A DNA stretch of 64,000 bases from Candidatus Pantoea bituminis (lineage in GTDB: Bacteria > Pseudomonadota > Gammaproteobacteria > Enterobacterales > Enterobacteriaceae), in NCBI RefSeq assembly GCF_018842675.1, contig NZ_JAGTWO010000004.1:1674001-1738000 (forward strand). The letters run 5' to 3'. The notes below the pieces were generated by a model. That model did not search any database. It was not told the origin of the DNA and worked only from the letters and a program-made list of their open reading frames with translations. How positions within the stretch are numbered: position 1 is the first letter of the stretch; each line of letters opens with the position of its first letter. Below, one piece after another: positions 1-10,501 of this stretch. A program made the position numbers and the translations under genes.

Positions 1-679
1 CCAGCGAAACATAGGTCAATACCATGCCAAGTGCGCCAGCGTTGGCAAAGGCAAAAGCCAGGAAACGCGGCTGACGCAAAATTGCAGCGTATTGCGCCAG
101 CGGCAGGCCTTTTACCCGCAGCGTATTGGCGGGACGGGTTTCCGGTAACCAGAAGATCACTAATACCGTGATCAGCGCAGCGTAACCGCACAGGAACCAG
201 AAGGGCGCGCGCCAGTCAAATGCGCTGGCCAGTAATCCACCCAGCAACGGTGCCAATGCCGGAACGATATTCAGCGCGCCATTCAGAAATCCATAAGCGC
301 GCGCGGCGTCATCGCCGCTTAAGCGATCACGTACGCCGCTGAAGGCCACCACCGCGGTACAGCAAACTGCGCAACCTTGTACCAGACGCGCAATCAGGAA
401 CAGCGGCCAGGAAGTGGCTGTGGCAGCAATGATGCTGCCGATGATGTAGAGCGCCAGGCCAATCAGGGCAATAGGTTTGCGGCCATAATTATCAACCAGC
501 GGGCCGGTAACGAGCTGACCTAATCCCATTACCAGCAAAAACAGCGGAATGGTAATCTGAATCAGGCTGACGGGCGTAGCTAAACCTTCAGCTATTTGAG
601 GCAGAGTGGGCAAATAAAGATCGATGCCTAAAGGCGCTAACAGCACCAAGCTTAATAACAATAACGTAAATTTTTGCAT
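1..679 (-). CDS. Bcr/CflA-type MFS multidrug efflux transporter, N-terminal part
   Basis: About 226 N-terminal codons are visible; the rest lies beyond the left edge. The reading starts at an ATG at 679 (MQKFTLLLLSLVLLAPLGID), a first membrane helix of the kind seen in Bcr/CflA drug:H+ antiporters. Later come the MFS cytoplasmic-loop signature 'DNYGRKP' near residue 75, the 'ARLVQGC' helix-4 motif and 'LAPLLGG', typical of the 12-helix drug-extrusion branch. Role by family: inner-membrane export of drugs or metabolites driven by the proton gradient. The substrate cannot be told. No strong ribosome site precedes the start. It is separated from wbaP by a bidirectional terminator. Confidence 0.8.
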   Translation of the reverse strand, partial: MQKFTLLLLSLVLLAPLGIDLYLPTLPQIAEGLATPVSLIQITIPLFLLVMGLGQLVTGPLVDNYGRKPIALIGLALYIIGSIIAATATSWPLFLIARLVQGCAVCCTAVVAFSGVRDRLSGDDAARAYGFLNGALNIVPALAPLLGGLLASAFDWRAPFWFLCGYAALITVLVIFWLPETRPANTLRVKGLPLAQYAAILRQPRFLAFAFANAGALGMVLTYVSL

Positions 680-764
680 AGCAACCAGAGGGTAAAACGT
701 TCGTTAAAACGAGGCGAAGAGGGTAATGACTCAGCAGGCAAAAGGAAAGAAAATAAACGCGCAT

Positions 765-800
765 AAAATGCGATGCCTGCTTTAGCAGGCATCGCATTTT
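765..800. terminator. Bidirectional intrinsic terminator after wbaP
   Basis: A perfect 16-bp inverted repeat (765-780 and 785-800) with a TTTA loop, GC-rich inside and flanked by A-run and T-run. It lies between the end of wbaP and the start of the MFS gene, both on the minus strand, so its main job should be to end the wbaP transcript. Confidence 0.85.
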
Positions 801-817
801 AAAGAGATATCATTAAA

Positions 818-2284
818 TCAGTAAGCGCCATCACGGCGGAATACCACACCTGCGGTTTTAAACAAGATAGCGATATCAGTCCACAGCGCCCAGTTTTTGA
901 CATACCAGGAATCGAAATAGACGCGGGTATCATAATCGATGTCGTTTCGCCCACTGACCTGCCATAAACCGGTCATACCGGGCTTCGCCATCAGATAGTA
1001 ATCGACATCGCCAGCGTAACGCGCCAGTTCAGCTTCAACAACCGGACGTGGCCCCACTAAACTCATCTCACCCCGTATTACGTTCCATAATTGCGGCAGT
1101 TCATCAAGGCTGGTTTTACGCAGAAAACCGCCAATTTTGGTAATGCGGGGATCGTTCTTAAGTTTGAAGTCTTTATCCCATTCAACACGCGCCTCTTCGC
1201 TGGTGGCGAGCAAATGTTCCAACACTTCTTTCGAGTTAGTTACCATTGAACGGAACTTCAGGCATTTAAACTTTTTACCATCCTGACCAATGCGTTCATG
1301 ACCATAAATTGCGTTGCCGCCGTCCCGTTTTACCATTGAGCAGAGCAGAGCGAAAACGGGCGCCAGAAACACCAGCAATATTGAGGCGACCACGATATCA
1401 AAAGCGCGTTTAAGGAAGCGTGACGAATGCTTAGCAAGGTTATTGCTGACACGCAAAATCATCACTTCATGGCTAAAAATGAACGACATGTCGGTGCCAT
1501 ACAAAGGCACGCCACGTAGGGTAGGAATAACTGAAACACTACGGCAATTCATTTTGGAGAGGAATTTCAGCCAACGGTCACGCATCGGCTGCTGCTCATA
1601 TTCCATCGCTACGATGAACTGGATATTGTCACGGTCAATGGTCTGCCAGTTAATGTCTTTCCAGGCCACCACCGGTACGCCATTTACGCTCTGCTGCTTT
1701 GGCACGTCATCAATTGAGATAAACGCCTGCACGTTGTAGCCAAGAATCTCTTCGCTTTGCAATGCCGCATACGCTTCGGTGGCGTTCTTACCCGAACCAA
1801 TGATGATGGTGTCTTTTTGCCATTGGCCGGCTTTGTTGATCGCTCGTTTCACGAATGCACGCATCAACGGCAGAAGAATCAGCGCATAGGTCCAACTGAA
1901 AACCCACACCATGCGTGAAAAATCCCACTTAGAAAAAGCAATCAGGGCGAGATCGAGCAGGGAGAAGACGAACAACGTTTTAACGACTTCTTTCAGCTCG
2001 AACCAAAAGGGTTTGCGGTAAGTGTAGTGACGTAATCGAACCCAGAACCAGCCAGTACACATCACTGACATAATAAACTGTGCGGTAAAACGGTATTCGA
2101 TTTGATGCGGAGGAATAAACGAATCCAGCTCTCCCCAAATACCCTGGATTGTGGCGGCGGATAAAAATAGCGCCAAATTTAAAGCAATAAGATCGGAAAA
2201 ACTTAAGGCAAACTTCACGATGATGTTTTTACGTGTTCCGCTCCATGAGCGGCTCGCGTCATTCATTACTAATGTACTTGCCAT
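818..2284 (-). CDS. wbaP: Undecaprenyl-phosphate galactose phosphotransferase, WbaP type
   Basis: Inner-membrane enzyme that moves galactose-1-phosphate from UDP-galactose to undecaprenyl phosphate, the first step of O-antigen or capsule/exopolysaccharide repeat-unit assembly. About 488 aa, full length for WbaP/RfbP. Four N-terminal helices lead to a central domain with 'FSHEVM'. The C-terminal bacterial sugar-transferase domain has 'KFRSMV', the DE catalytic pair in 'TSLDELPQLWNV', 'SLVGPRP' and 'KPGMTGLWQVSGR'. The frame opens at a TTG (2305), but the ATG at 2284 is preferred because a purine-rich stretch precedes it. It stands alone, away from a polysaccharide cluster, as reported for the second wceG/wbaP copy in some Pantoea (general knowledge). 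Confidence 0.9.
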   Translation of the reverse strand: MASTLVMNDASRSWSGTRKNIIVKFALSFSDLIALNLALFLSAATIQGIWGELDSFIPPHQIEYRFTAQFIMSVMCTGWFWVRLRHYTYRKPFWFELKEVVKTLFVFSLLDLALIAFSKWDFSRMVWVFSWTYALILLPLMRAFVKRAINKAGQWQKDTIIIGSGKNATEAYAALQSEEILGYNVQAFISIDDVPKQQSVNGVPVVAWKDINWQTIDRDNIQFIVAMEYEQQPMRDRWLKFLSKMNCRSVSVIPTLRGVPLYGTDMSFIFSHEVMILRVSNNLAKHSSRFLKRAFDIVVASILLVFLAPVFALLCSMVKRDGGNAIYGHERIGQDGKKFKCLKFRSMVTNSKEVLEHLLATSEEARVEWDKDFKLKNDPRITKIGGFLRKTSLDELPQLWNVIRGEMSLVGPRPVVEAELARYAGDVDYYLMAKPGMTGLWQVSGRNDIDYDTRVYFDSWYVKNWALWTDIAILFKTAGVVFRRDGAY

Positions 2285-2353
2285 AAAACCTGCTCTCTTC
2301 TTCAAGTAAAAGATGGCCTGACCAGAATCAAGTACGCGTTCAGGAGTGGGCTA

Positions 2354-2379
2354 CTGAAAATAATTAAATATATTTTCAG
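2354..2379. promoter_or_regulatory. Operator-like inverted repeat upstream of wbaP
   Basis: CTGAAAATA at 2354-2362 is repeated in inverse at 2371-2379 with an 8-base all-AT spacer, a perfect dyad about 70 bases before the wbaP start. The symmetry and AT-rich spacer suit a dimeric regulator. It does not match the RcsAB box I know, so no regulator is named. Confidence 0.4.
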
Positions 2380-2622
2380 TCTGTTACAGTCATTAGAGCC
2401 AAAGTTGCTGCGTCGAGGGCGATGGGAAAAATCGTGACATCCATCACGAAAAACTGCAGCGTTGTTTAAGAGTATGCAGGAGATATTTGATAGAGTTAAT
2501 ACGGAACTATTCTGAAAACCAAAAAATGCACTAAAGATTAATTGGGTTATCTTATTGAAAAGAGAGGATAAAACCTTTTTATTCGAAGTTGGAACTAATG
2601 ATTTTAAGACTCATTTTCAGAA

Positions 2623-2651
2623 TTACCGCCAAATATGTTATCTGGCGGTAA
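2623..2651 (-). terminator. Hairpin after the small unknown gene
   Basis: A 9-bp perfect stem (TTACCGCCA with TGGCGGTAA, 11-base loop) begins 11 bases past the stop codon of the 77-aa gene. The T-run on the minus strand is poor, so this is a weak intrinsic terminator or a 3'-end stabilising hairpin. Confidence 0.45.
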
Positions 2652-2661
2652 GTATTCCGGG

Positions 2662-2895
2662 TCAGGCTGGTTTTCTTAATACCCAACGATCGCCTTCTTT
2701 ATCGTAATGCGCTATTTCCAGATCCACGGGATTATCATCTATCCACGCAGGAACGCTGGTCTCTTGATCCCAGCCATCAAGCTGATAACTTAAGCCGGGA
2801 TTGGTCTGGCAGGGAATGCTGACGGTTTCAAAATTCTCGCTGTCGAACTCGGCATCAATGATCTCGTAACGGCCAATTTTAACGACGTGTCCCAT
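2662..2895 (-). CDS. Small hypothetical protein, 77 aa
   Basis: A short acidic soluble protein (starts MGHVVKIGRYEI) with no signal peptide or membrane segment. The ATG at 2895 has a good GGGAG ribosome site 7 bases upstream and the frame ends at a hairpin, so it looks like a real gene. It sits just downstream of cvrA on the same strand, 77 bases apart, and could be co-transcribed. I do not recognise a family. The alternating charged and aromatic residues suggest a small beta-rich fold, but no function can be given. Confidence 0.65.
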   Translation of the reverse strand: MGHVVKIGRYEIIDAEFDSENFETVSIPCQTNPGLSYQLDGWDQETSVPAWIDDNPVDLEIAHYDKEGDRWVLRKPA

Positions 2896-2972
2896 TCAAT
2901 TCTCCCGTTTATACTGGGTTGAATATTTAGCTTAGTGGGTTTATGCCGAATTACGAGCCTGATTTTGTAGGA

Positions 2973-4700
2973 TTAATCCTTGTCTTCTGCTGGACGTACG
3001 CCGATTTTCACAATGCGATTGTCCTCTTTTTCTGCAACGGTCCAGGTTAATTGCTTCCATTCCATATGATCGCCAACTACCGGGGTTCCGCCGAGCATAT
3101 TTAGCATTAGCTGCCCGAGCGATTGTTGATCATTGGTCTCTTCATCAAGTTCCAGACCGTAGATTTGCGCGATATCTCGTAAACGTGCTTCCGCGTCGAG
3201 AATGAAGTCTCCAAAGAAACGTTGATCTAATGAAACCGGCGGCGATTGGCTAAACATCTTGCCCAGTGCGGGCAGGTCGCGCTCACGTCCAATGACGCAG
3301 ATCACATCGTTTTCTTTTAAACGCGTTCCGCCATTGGGGTGCATCAATACGTTGTCTCTGAACAGGGCGGCTATCCTGGTTTCACGCGGCATTTGGAGAT
3401 CGCGAAGTGCTGCTCCCACACACCATTTGTCTGCGCTCAATTGATAGACAAATTGTTCCCACGGGTTTTCCGGGTGAATGTCCAGGCCAATGCGGCTAAT
3501 AGGAGAGGCCGTTGGCGGCACGACTACTTTGGCTTTCTTCGCAGCAAAGCCAAGCGAAGTACCTTGCAGCATTAAAGAGACCAGCACCACAAAGAAGGCG
3601 ATATTAAAATAGAGCGAGGCATTTTCTAAGCCTGCCATCATCGGGAACACTGCCAGGATAATCGGTACGGCGCCGCGTAAACCTACCCAGCTGATAAATA
3701 TGCGCTCACGCCCGGTAAAGTTACGAAACGGTAACAGACCAATAAACACCGAAAGCGGGCGCGCCACCAGAATCAGCCACAACGACAAAATCATGGCCGG
3801 TACGGCGATATGCCAAAGATCGGACGGGGTGACTAACAGACCCAACACGATAAACATGCCGATTTGGCTTAACCATGCCATACCATCAAAGGTTTGTAAG
3901 ATGCCGTGGCGGTTGCGGATTGGGCTATTCCCTAATAAGAACCCGCACAGGTAAACCGCCAAAATGCCGCTGCCTTCCAGCATGGTAGTCAGGGCGAAGA
4001 CTAAGATGCCGCCGCTTAATGCCAGTAAAGGATATAAGCCGCTGGCCAGGTTGATACGGTTTATCAACTGTTGCAACGCCCAACCGCCGCCGAGTCCCAG
4101 CGCAATGCCTAAACCAAACTGCTGAATCAGATGAACCAGAAACATCCAGTCGAGGCCGGTTTGCCCCTGCTGGATCATTTCTATCAACGTGATGGTAAGA
4201 AACACCGCCATTGGATCATTACTGCCCGACTCGATTTCCAGCGTTGAGCTGACGCGCTCATTAAGACCTTTATCGCCAAGTAGTGAAAATACCGCCGCAG
4301 CGTCAGTGGAGCCGATGATTGCGCCAATCAGGAAGCCCTGCATCATGTCCAGATTGAATAGCCATGCGGCGACCAGGCCGGTTAATCCCGCGGTAATCAT
4401 TACGCCGACGGTGGCAAGCGAAAGCGCCGGGCCCAACGCAACTTTAAAAGAGCTGGCTTTGGTACGCATTCCCCCATCTAACAAAATGATCGCGAGTGCC
4501 AGGTTTGAGATGAGGTAAGCCGCAGGATAGTTATCAAAGGCGATGCCGCCAATGCCATCGACACCGGTCAACATGCCCAGCGCAAGAAAGATAACCAGAA
4601 TAGGGATGCCTAAACGTGAGGAGAATGAACTGAGTAAAATGCTTGAAGCAACCAGCACAGAACCAATGATAAACAGACTATAAACAATATTGTGGTTCAA
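2973..4700 (-). CDS. cvrA: K+/H+ antiporter NhaP2/CvrA
   Basis: Inner-membrane cation:proton antiporter of the CPA1 family, thought to export K+ and limit cell volume and K+ toxicity. 575 aa, same as the E. coli protein. Roughly residues 1-385 form the membrane domain, including '[13 protein letters not shown]' and '[13 protein letters not shown]' with the conserved Asp residues of the transport site. A regulatory RCK-C-like part follows (around '[15 protein letters not shown]') and then a CorC/HlyC-like C-terminal domain. The start is a TTG at 4700, supported by an AGGAG site 7 bases upstream. Confidence 0.95.
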   Translation of the reverse strand: MNHNIVYSLFIIGSVLVASSILLSSFSSRLGIPILVIFLALGMLTGVDGIGGIAFDNYPAAYLISNLALAIILLDGGMRTKASSFKVALGPALSLATVGVMITAGLTGLVAAWLFNLDMMQGFLIGAIIGSTDAAAVFSLLGDKGLNERVSSTLEIESGSNDPMAVFLTITLIEMIQQGQTGLDWMFLVHLIQQFGLGIALGLGGGWALQQLINRINLASGLYPLLALSGGILVFALTTMLEGSGILAVYLCGFLLGNSPIRNRHGILQTFDGMAWLSQIGMFIVLGLLVTPSDLWHIAVPAMILSLWLILVARPLSVFIGLLPFRNFTGRERIFISWVGLRGAVPIILAVFPMMAGLENASLYFNIAFFVVLVSLMLQGTSLGFAAKKAKVVVPPTASPISRIGLDIHPENPWEQFVYQLSADKWCVGAALRDLQMPRETRIAALFRDNVLMHPNGGTRLKENDVICVIGRERDLPALGKMFSQSPPVSLDQRFFGDFILDAEARLRDIAQIYGLELDEETNDQQSLGQLMLNMLGGTPVVGDHMEWKQLTWTVAEKEDNRIVKIGVRPAEDKD

Positions 4701-5073
4701 ACCCGGTCTCCTGCGGTAATAAGGGCGGTATCAGCGAGTGTGGCAATATTCCATGCTATGTATGAAAGATAATGTTTTATCAATGAGTTGTCATCGTCAA
4801 TATTCTAATTATATGAAATGTTAATAACCCTGCAGAATAGGATTAATGTGAAGAATGAAGGGGTTGGCGGGCCAGACGAAGAAAAGAGGGTGTTTTTGCA
4901 GGTTATTCAAAGGATAAAATAGAGAGGCCAGCCTCTATCCAGGAACGTTAAGCAGAAGATCGGTTGACTAGACCCGCTTACCCCCGGTCTCTTACCTCAG
5001 TAAGTTTTCGGGAGATTCACAGACTAACCCGCAGACAACAACTTAACTTCTCGAAAAAGGCTGGCTAAGTTAC
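4701..5073. other. Gap between cvrA and yeaH
   Basis: A 373-base stretch without a gene. It must carry the cvrA promoter and the 3' end of the prkA-yeaH transcript. A short inverted repeat (AGAGGC/GCCTCT type) near 4922-4938 is visible. No convincing terminator or promoter could be assigned by eye. Confidence 0.5.
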
Positions 5074-6402
<1,329 letters not shown>

Positions 6403-6441
6403 TTACCAATGTCACAGCATCGGCTTGCTTACAGGCTTTGA

Positions 6442-8376
6442 TTAGGACGATTTGCGCACACGCAGATACCATTCGCACAGCAGGCGAACCTGTTTGCGGG
6501 TATAGCCTTTTTCCATCATGCGATCGACAAAATCATCATGTTTTTTCTGTTCATCCGTTGAGGTTTTGGTGTTGAATGAAATCACCGGCAATAACTCTTC
6601 CGTGTTAGAGAACATTTTCTTCTCAATGACGGTACGCAGCTTCTCATAGCTGGTCCAGTTTGGATTGCGGCCATTGTTGTGTGCACGGGCACGCAGGACA
6701 AAATTCACAATCTCATTACGGAAGTCTTTCGGGTTACTGATCCCGGCCGGTTTCTCGATTTTTTCCAGCTCAGCGTTGAGCGATTCACGATCAAAGAGTT
6801 GCCCGGTATCAGGGTCACGATATTCCTGATCTTGGATCCAGAAGTCTGCGTAGGTCACGTAGCGATCAAAGATGTTCTGACCATATTCGGAGTAAGATTC
6901 CAGATAGGCCGTTTGAATCTCTTTGCCAATGAACTCAGCATATTTCGGAATTAAATAGCCTTTCAGATGTTCCAGATACTTCTCGGCCTGATCTTGCGGG
7001 AACTGTTCACGCTCAATCTGCTGTTCAAGTACATAGAACAGATGCACCGGGTTAGCGGCAACTTCTACATGGTCGAAGTTAAATACGCGTGAAAGGATTT
7101 TAAAGGCGAAACGTGTTGATAGACCGTTCATGCCTTCGTCTACGCCCGCGTAATCGTGGTATTCCTGCCAGGATTTCGCTTTAGGATCGGTATCCTTCAG
7201 GGTTTCACCATCATAAACGCGCATTTTTGAGTAGATACTGGAGTTCTCAGGATCTTTCATGCGCGACAAGATGGAGAAGCGAGCCAGCGTTTCCAGCGTG
7301 CCCGGTGCGCAAGGCGATGTCGCTAATTCACTGTGATTCAGCAACTTCTCATAGATCTTGATCTCTTCGGAAACGCGCAGGCAATAAGGCACTTTAACGA
7401 TGTAAACACGGTCAAGAAACGCCTCATTATTTTTGTTGTTACGGAACGTCACCCATTCAGATTCGTTTGAGTGCGCCAAAATAATGCCGTTGAACGGCAG
7501 GGCGGAAATACCTTCGGTACCGTTGTAGTTACCTTCCTGCGTCGCGGTTAACAAAGGATGCAGCACCTTAATTGGCGCTTTAAACATTTCGACGAACTCC
7601 ATGATGCCTTGGTTCGCACGGCACAGCGCACCAGAATAACCGTAAGCATCAGGATCGTTTTGAGCGTGGTTTTCCAGTTTACGGATGTCCACTTTACCCA
7701 CAAGCGCAGAGATATCTTGGTTGTTTTCATCGCCTGGTTCAGTTTTAGCGATGGCTAACTGTTCCAAAATCGACGGCCAAACTTTTACGACTTTGAAGCG
7801 GGTGATATCGCCACCAAAGTCATGCAAACGCTTAGCGGCCCAAGGGGACATGATGGTGCCAAGGTAACGACGCGGTACGCCATACTCTTTCTCAAGGATG
7901 TTGGCATCTTCTTGCGGGTTAAACAGGCAGAGTGGATGGTCGTTTACCGGGCTGCGCTCGCCATCTGCGCTCAAAACGTAAATGGGCACGCGCTGCATTA
8001 ATGCTTTAAGGCGTTCAGCCAGCGAGGACTTACCCCCACCAACCGGTCCCAGTAAATAGAGAATTTGTTTCTTCTCTTCAAGCCCTTGAGCGGCGTGTTT
8101 CAGATAGGAAACGATTTGTTCGATCGCTTCTTCCATGCCGTAAAACTCTTCGAACGCCGGATAGCGTCCCATCACACGATTGGAGAATATTCTGGAAAGG
8201 CGTGGCTCTTGAGCAGTGTCGACCATTACTGGCTCACCTATAGCCATTAATAGTCGCTCTGCAGCATTAGCGTATGCACTGCGATCTTGTTTACAGGTAG
8301 CAAGAAATTCCTGCAGTGTGAACTCTTCGTCCTTGGCAGCTTCATAACGCTGACGATAGTGATCGAATATATTCAT
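6442..8376 (-). CDS. prkA: Serine protein kinase PrkA (YeaG)
   Basis: 644 aa, identical in length to E. coli YeaG and intact throughout. N-terminal PrkA AAA+ domain with Walker A 'GPVGGGKS' at residues 110-117, then the C-terminal PrkA kinase-like domain ('NWTSYEKLRTVIEKKMFS'). Soluble serine protein kinase/ATPase acting in sustained nitrogen starvation and stationary-phase stress with YeaH. The start at 8376 has an AAAGGACGGG ribosome site. A sigma-54 promoter lies about 90 bases upstream, matching known NtrC control of E. coli yeaGH. Divergent from mipA, as in E. coli. Confidence 0.96.
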   Translation of the reverse strand: MNIFDHYRQRYEAAKDEEFTLQEFLATCKQDRSAYANAAERLLMAIGEPVMVDTAQEPRLSRIFSNRVMGRYPAFEEFYGMEEAIEQIVSYLKHAAQGLEEKKQILYLLGPVGGGKSSLAERLKALMQRVPIYVLSADGERSPVNDHPLCLFNPQEDANILEKEYGVPRRYLGTIMSPWAAKRLHDFGGDITRFKVVKVWPSILEQLAIAKTEPGDENNQDISALVGKVDIRKLENHAQNDPDAYGYSGALCRANQGIMEFVEMFKAPIKVLHPLLTATQEGNYNGTEGISALPFNGIILAHSNESEWVTFRNNKNNEAFLDRVYIVKVPYCLRVSEEIKIYEKLLNHSELATSPCAPGTLETLARFSILSRMKDPENSSIYSKMRVYDGETLKDTDPKAKSWQEYHDYAGVDEGMNGLSTRFAFKILSRVFNFDHVEVAANPVHLFYVLEQQIEREQFPQDQAEKYLEHLKGYLIPKYAEFIGKEIQTAYLESYSEYGQNIFDRYVTYADFWIQDQEYRDPDTGQLFDRESLNAELEKIEKPAGISNPKDFRNEIVNFVLRARAHNNGRNPNWTSYEKLRTVIEKKMFSNTEELLPVISFNTKTSTDEQKKHDDFVDRMMEKGYTRKQVRLLCEWYLRVRKSS

Positions 8377-8800
8377 AGCGATGCCCGTCCTTTCGTTTTT
8401 AGCACAGGTAAAGGAGCGTAATTAGTTGCTCATGCAGCTCCCGGAAAATATTCTCTATTGAGTACAGCAACCCTTATGCCAACCTGACGTCTTTTAATCC
8501 GGATACACAATTCTTATGGTTACTCTGCTCGTACAAAAAAGTCTCGTCTTACTTCTAACTGTAGAAGGCATTTAAGAAATTTCCTCCGCGTATTGAGATG
8601 ATGTAGTGATATATCAATAGCAAAGTCATTTAATTGCAAAACAACCTTGTCAGGAAAAACGGCGTTGAGGAGGAGAAATTTAACCATTCATGCCTTCTTT
8701 CAGCGATGAATGCTAAGCCTGCTCCATATAACGGTTAAACCCGTGAAAAAAAGCCGTTAGACTCCATGGGTGATTGTTATATTTATGGAATGAATAAATT
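8377..8800. other. Divergent prkA/mipA control region
   Basis: A 424-base gap with the sigma-54 promoter for prkA on the minus strand near its left end. The mipA side is AT-rich with a possible TATATT -10 near 8778, but the matching -35 spacing is poor. Enhancer (NtrC) sites were looked for and not clearly found. Confidence 0.55.
8467..8482 (-). promoter_or_regulatory. Sigma-54 (-24/-12) promoter of prkA-yeaH
   Basis: Read on the minus strand: TTGGCAT, then AAGGG, then TTGC. This is the YTGGCA-N6-TTGC pattern with GG and GC exactly 10 bases apart. Transcription should begin about 12 bases further on, giving an 80-base leader before prkA. Established: E. coli yeaGH is sigma-54/NtrC dependent. 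A sigma-S promoter may also exist. Confidence 0.82.
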
Positions 8801-9550
8801 GTGAACCAATTCAAACTTAAAGCCCTTGCTGCTCTTTTACCTTGTTCTTTACTCTTTAATGTCGCCCAGGCTGCACCCTTATCACTTGGTGCATCAGTAA
8901 TTTATGCTGAATCACCTTATCGTGGCGGACAGGATCGTTACATTCCCGTACCGGTAATTAATTATGAAGGCGAGAACTTCTGGTTCCGTAGCCTGCAAGG
9001 CGGCTATTACCTCTGGAAAGACCCACAAAATCAATTGTCATTAACGCTGGCTGGCTCGCCGCAACAGTACGATCCTGGTGACAACGATTTGGGGGATATG
9101 AAACATCTGGATAAGCGTCGCATGACATTAATGGGCGGCGCAACGTATCGCCATACCGCCGATTGGGGCATTGTGCGCACTGCATTGCTGGGTGATGTGC
9201 TCAATAACAGCAACGGGATTATTTGGGATCTGACTTACTTGTACCGCTTCGAGATGGGTGATTTTTCTGTCACGCCAGGCATCGGGGCGATGTGGAACAG
9301 CGCTAACCAGAACCGCTATTATTATGGTGTTTCAGGTCATGAGAGCGCGCGTACCGGCATTGATCGTTATGACCCAGACGACAGCTGGTCACCCTATCTT
9401 GAACTCAGCGCCAGCTATCAAATCTCACCGCAATGGAATGCCAGTGTCATCGGACGCTATACCCGTTTTGACAGTGAGATCAAAGAAAGCCCAATGGTTG
9501 ATAAAAGCGGCCAGGCTACACTCTGGACTGGCATCAGCTATACCTTCTGA
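8801..9550 (+). CDS. mipA: MltA-interacting protein MipA
   Basis: 249-aa outer-membrane protein of the MipA/OmpV family, a scaffold between the lytic transglycosylase MltA and PBP1b in peptidoglycan growth. A signal peptide (residues 1-24, ending 'VAQAAP') is followed by alternating beta-strands and a C-terminal 'GISYTF', ending in the terminal phenylalanine typical of outer-membrane barrels. It starts at GTG 8801 with only a weak ribosome site. Position beside prkA and before yeaE is as in E. coli. Confidence 0.92.
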   Translation: MNQFKLKALAALLPCSLLFNVAQAAPLSLGASVIYAESPYRGGQDRYIPVPVINYEGENFWFRSLQGGYYLWKDPQNQLSLTLAGSPQQYDPGDNDLGDMKHLDKRRMTLMGGATYRHTADWGIVRTALLGDVLNNSNGIIWDLTYLYRFEMGDFSVTPGIGAMWNSANQNRYYYGVSGHESARTGIDRYDPDDSWSPYLELSASYQISPQWNASVIGRYTRFDSEIKESPMVDKSGQATLWTGISYTF

Positions 9551-9563
9551 TTATGCACCAAAT

Positions 9564-9588
9564 GAGGGCATTTTATGCCCTCTGCTCT
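9564..9588 (+). terminator. Terminator after mipA
   Basis: GAGGGCA/TGCCCTC stem (7 bp, TTTTA loop) 14 bases after the mipA stop, followed by a T-rich tract. It separates mipA from yeaE. Confidence 0.75.
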
Positions 9589-9622
9589 TTTCTGGTGCCT
9601 TAAATTGATGCAGGAGAGCAGA

Positions 9623-10474
9623 ATGAACAAAACAGTCACCTTTGCTAGTCAACATACCCTTCCCGCAATAGGTCAAGGAACCTGGTTTATGGGCGAAGAT
9701 AACGCCCATCGACAGCAGGAAGTCAAGGCGCTGCAAGCCGGACTCGATTGTGGACTCAAGCTTATCGACACGGCTGAAATGTATGCAGATGGCGGCGCAG
9801 AAAGCGTAGTGGGAGAAGCCTTACAAGGACGACGCGATGAGGCCTTTCTGGTTTCCAAAGTTTACCCGTGGAATGCGGGCGAATATGACGCTATCGAAGC
9901 CTGTGAGCGCAGTCTTGCCCGGCTCAAGACCGATCGTATCGATCTCTATTTATTGCATTGGCGTGGCAATGTACCGCTAGAGGAGACCATCAGAGCGATG
10001 GTCTCGTTGCAACGGCAGGGTAAAATTCTGCATTGGGGCGTTTCGAATTTCGACATCGACGACATGATGGAATTGTGGAGCGAATCGGGCGGTGAACACT
10101 GCGCGACTAATCAGGTGCTTTACCATCTTGCTTCACGGGGCATTGAATATGATCTGCTGCCTGAATGTCAGCAGCGTAATCTGCCCATTATGGCTTACTG
10201 TCCGTTGGCTCAGGCTGGACGTCTACGCAACGCGCTGTTCTCGGAGGCTGCATTAGGAAAAATTGCACAGCAAAAGGGCATAAGCGTGGCGCAATTACTG
10301 TTGGCTTGGGTCATACGCAAAGCAGGCGTTCTTGCTATTCCAAAAGCCAGTTCGATCGCGCATGTTCAGGAAAATGCTGCGGCGCTGGATATTGAATTGA
10401 CGGATGAAGATCTGTTTCTCATCAATCAAGCCTTTCCGCCGCCGCCGCATAAATTACCGCTGGATATTGTTTAA
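9623..10474 (+). CDS. yeaE: Aldo-keto reductase YeaE (methylglyoxal reductase)
   Basis: 283 aa, NADPH-dependent (beta/alpha)8 aldo-keto reductase; the E. coli enzyme reduces methylglyoxal and related aldehydes. Visible family features: 'LIDTAEMYADG' with the catalytic Asp and Tyr, 'VSKVYPWNA' with the catalytic Lys, 'LLHWRG' with the catalytic His, and the cofactor motif 'AIPKASS' near residue 245. The start at 9623 is chosen over an in-frame upstream ATG (9575) because CAGGAG lies 7 bases before it. Convergent with yeaD. Confidence 0.93.
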   Translation: MNKTVTFASQHTLPAIGQGTWFMGEDNAHRQQEVKALQAGLDCGLKLIDTAEMYADGGAESVVGEALQGRRDEAFLVSKVYPWNAGEYDAIEACERSLARLKTDRIDLYLLHWRGNVPLEETIRAMVSLQRQGKILHWGVSNFDIDDMMELWSESGGEHCATNQVLYHLASRGIEYDLLPECQQRNLPIMAYCPLAQAGRLRNALFSEAALGKIAQQKGISVAQLLLAWVIRKAGVLAIPKASSIAHVQENAAALDIELTDEDLFLINQAFPPPPHKLPLDIV

Positions 10475-10501
10475 ATGTGAAAAAATTAAACGATGTCGCC
10501 G

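Larger units (their letters stand above)
2285..2661. other. wbaP upstream gap
   Basis: A 377-base AT-rich stretch without a gene. It holds a 9-bp inverted repeat (2354-2379) and a hairpin at the end of the small downstream gene (2623-2651). No convincing -35/-10 pair stood out, but the wbaP promoter must lie here. Confidence 0.5.

Noticed and set aside
1314-1739. 141-codon plus-strand frame inside wbaP
   Set aside because: Antisense to a clear WbaP coding sequence, with no ribosome site and low-complexity basic composition.
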